Source: a bacterium (GTDB taxonomy: Bacteria > Hydrogenedentota > Hydrogenedentia > Hydrogenedentiales > SLHB01). Taken from it: 7,928 nt of DNA. The translations under genes were made by a program, and so were the position numbers. Below, in pieces: positions 7,287-7,928 of the stretch. The notes beneath the pieces were generated by a model, which saw only the letters and a program-made list of their open reading frames with translations, was not told the origin of the DNA and did no database searches. Each line of letters opens with the position of its first letter. The first letter of the stretch is position 1. Location of the stretch: positions 1-7,928 of the forward strand of contig JAAEQP010000370.1 in the NCBI GenBank assembly GCA_024231375.1, written 5' to 3'.

Positions 7287-7304
7287 GCCAATTCGAATGC
7301 AAAT

Positions 7305-7321
7305 CGGACCGAACTGGTCCG
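7305..7321. promoter_or_regulatory. Short perfect inverted repeat in the DUF1080 leader (operator or 5'-UTR hairpin candidate)
   Basis: CGGACC and GGTCCG form a perfect 6-bp inverted repeat around the loop GAACT. It lies about 19 nt downstream of the TAGAAT box and 20 nt upstream of the start codon, a position suited to a repressor site or a leader hairpin. A short palindrome in GC-rich DNA can occur by chance. Confidence 0.25.
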
Positions 7322-7329
7322 CAACAGAC

Positions 7330-7334
7330 GAGGA
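7330..7334 (+). promoter_or_regulatory. Ribosome binding site of the DUF1080 gene
   Basis: GAGGA lies 7 nt before the ATG at 7342, supporting that start, which also begins a clear signal peptide. Confidence 0.6.
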
Positions 7335-7341
7335 TAGTCTA

Positions 7342-7928
7342 ATGAAGCGCTATGCGATCGTGCTCATATCTTGTTGTACCGTGGCCATCGCCGGGATCGC
7401 CTCGGCTCAGACCGACGAAGTCCCGGGGTTCAAGGACCTGTTCAACGGCAAGGACTTGTCGGGGTGGGTCAATGTGAACACGGCCGAAGACACCTGGAGC
7501 GTGCGCGACGGCCTGCTGGTATGCAAGGGGCTGCCCATCGGCGTTATGCGCAGCGAGAAACAGTACGAGAACTTCATTCTCCACATCGAGTGGCGCCACA
7601 TGGAAGCCGGCGGCAACTCCGGCTGCTTCGTATGGAGCGAAGGCAAGGTCGCGGAAGGGAAGCAACTCCCCAAGGGCGTCGAAGTCCAGATGCTCGAACT
7701 CGACTGGGTCAACCAACACAAGAACAACGGCAAACTCCCCCCCATCGCCTACGTCCACGGAGAGCTGTTTGGAGCCTTGGGTGCGGTCACCGAACCCGAC
7801 AACCCCCGCGGCGCCCGCAGCAAATCCATCGAGAACCGCTGCCTGGGCAAAGGCCAGTGGAACACGTACGATGTCGTGTGCGTCGATGGCGTCATCAAGC
7901 TGTCCGTGAACGGCAAGTTCGTCAACGG
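7342..7928 (+). CDS. DUF1080 protein, 3-keto-disaccharide hydrolase-like, N-terminal part (3' end cut by window edge)
   Basis: An open frame of 195 codons runs from the ATG at 7342 to the right edge without a stop. Residues 1-22 (ending IASA-Q) form a signal peptide. LISC at 8-11 looks like a lipobox, but the Cys is very close to the N-terminus, so ordinary signal peptidase I cleavage is more likely. The DUF1080 (PF06439) concanavalin-like fold is recognisable from [13 protein letters not shown] (30-42), [13 protein letters not shown] (51-63), [10 protein letters not shown] (76-85), GGNSGCFVW (90-98), GVEVQMLE (112-119) and QWNTYDVV plus VNGKFVN near the edge. Family members usually have about 200-280 residues, so most of the domain is present. 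Characterised relatives hydrolyse or eliminate 3-keto-glycosides made by sugar C3-dehydrogenases; no such dehydrogenase is in the window. The gene lies 277 bp after the fusion gene, beyond a hairpin, so it probably has its own promoter. Confidence 0.9.
   Translation, partial: MKRYAIVLISCCTVAIAGIASAQTDEVPGFKDLFNGKDLSGWVNVNTAEDTWSVRDGLLVCKGLPIGVMRSEKQYENFILHIEWRHMEAGGNSGCFVWSEGKVAEGKQLPKGVEVQMLELDWVNQHKNNGKLPPIAYVHGELFGALGAVTEPDNPRGARSKSIENRCLGKGQWNTYDVVCVDGVIKLSVNGKFVN

Noticed and set aside
1..7928. CRISPR arrays, tRNA or rRNA genes, insertion sequences or transposase genes
   Set aside because: No regularly spaced repeats, cloverleaf or rRNA-like segments, or transposase motifs were seen when reading both strands; the only mobile-element-like signal is the hairpin at 7078-7150.

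Overview
The window is a high-GC carbohydrate-degradation locus in which every recognisable gene encodes a predicted exported hydrolase. The mix is a DUF1080 (3-keto-disaccharide hydrolase-like) protein, a GH127 arabinofuranosidase, an arylsulfatase-superfamily enzyme and a giant esterase-glycosidase fusion. It is typical of polysaccharide-degrading bacteria of the Planctomycetota, Verrucomicrobiota, Lentisphaerota or Hydrogenedentota type. That assignment is an inference from gene content and style; no phylogenetic marker gene is present.

Layout. Bases 1-598 (minus) hold the first 199 codons of a GH127 protein that runs off the left edge. Bases 660-2081 (minus) hold a complete 473-residue sulfatase-superfamily protein. 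The two minus genes lie 61 bp apart in the order sulfatase then GH127, consistent with one transcript. A 126-bp divergent intergenic region (2082-2207) separates them from a 1618-residue plus-strand gene (2208-7064). That gene encodes a signal peptide, an alpha/beta-hydrolase esterase domain, a divergent GH2-like glycosidase, a glutamine-amidotransferase-like domain, a carbohydrate-binding-like jelly roll and C-terminal Ig-like modules. Bases 7065-7341 are noncoding and hold a 73-bp imperfect hairpin element just after the stop, then a possible promoter and a short perfect inverted repeat. Bases 7342-7928 hold the start of a DUF1080 gene cut by the right edge.

How the genes may work together (inference). 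The esterase half of the large protein could remove acyl groups so that its GH2-like half can cut the backbone or side chains. GH127 could release L-arabinofuranose, the sulfatase-like enzyme could remove sulfate or phosphate esters, and the DUF1080 protein could act on oxidised (3-keto) disaccharides. The substrate would be an acylated, possibly arabinose-containing glycan. No SusC/SusD, transporter or regulator gene lies in the window, so its status as a polysaccharide-utilisation locus cannot be settled here.

The most notable points are the single-chain esterase-GH2 fusion, the replacement of the usual Asn before the GH2 acid/base Glu by Gly, the non-standard nucleophile motif of the sulfatase-like protein, and the long hairpin element after the fusion gene. 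No RNA genes, CRISPR arrays, insertion sequences or transposase genes were found.
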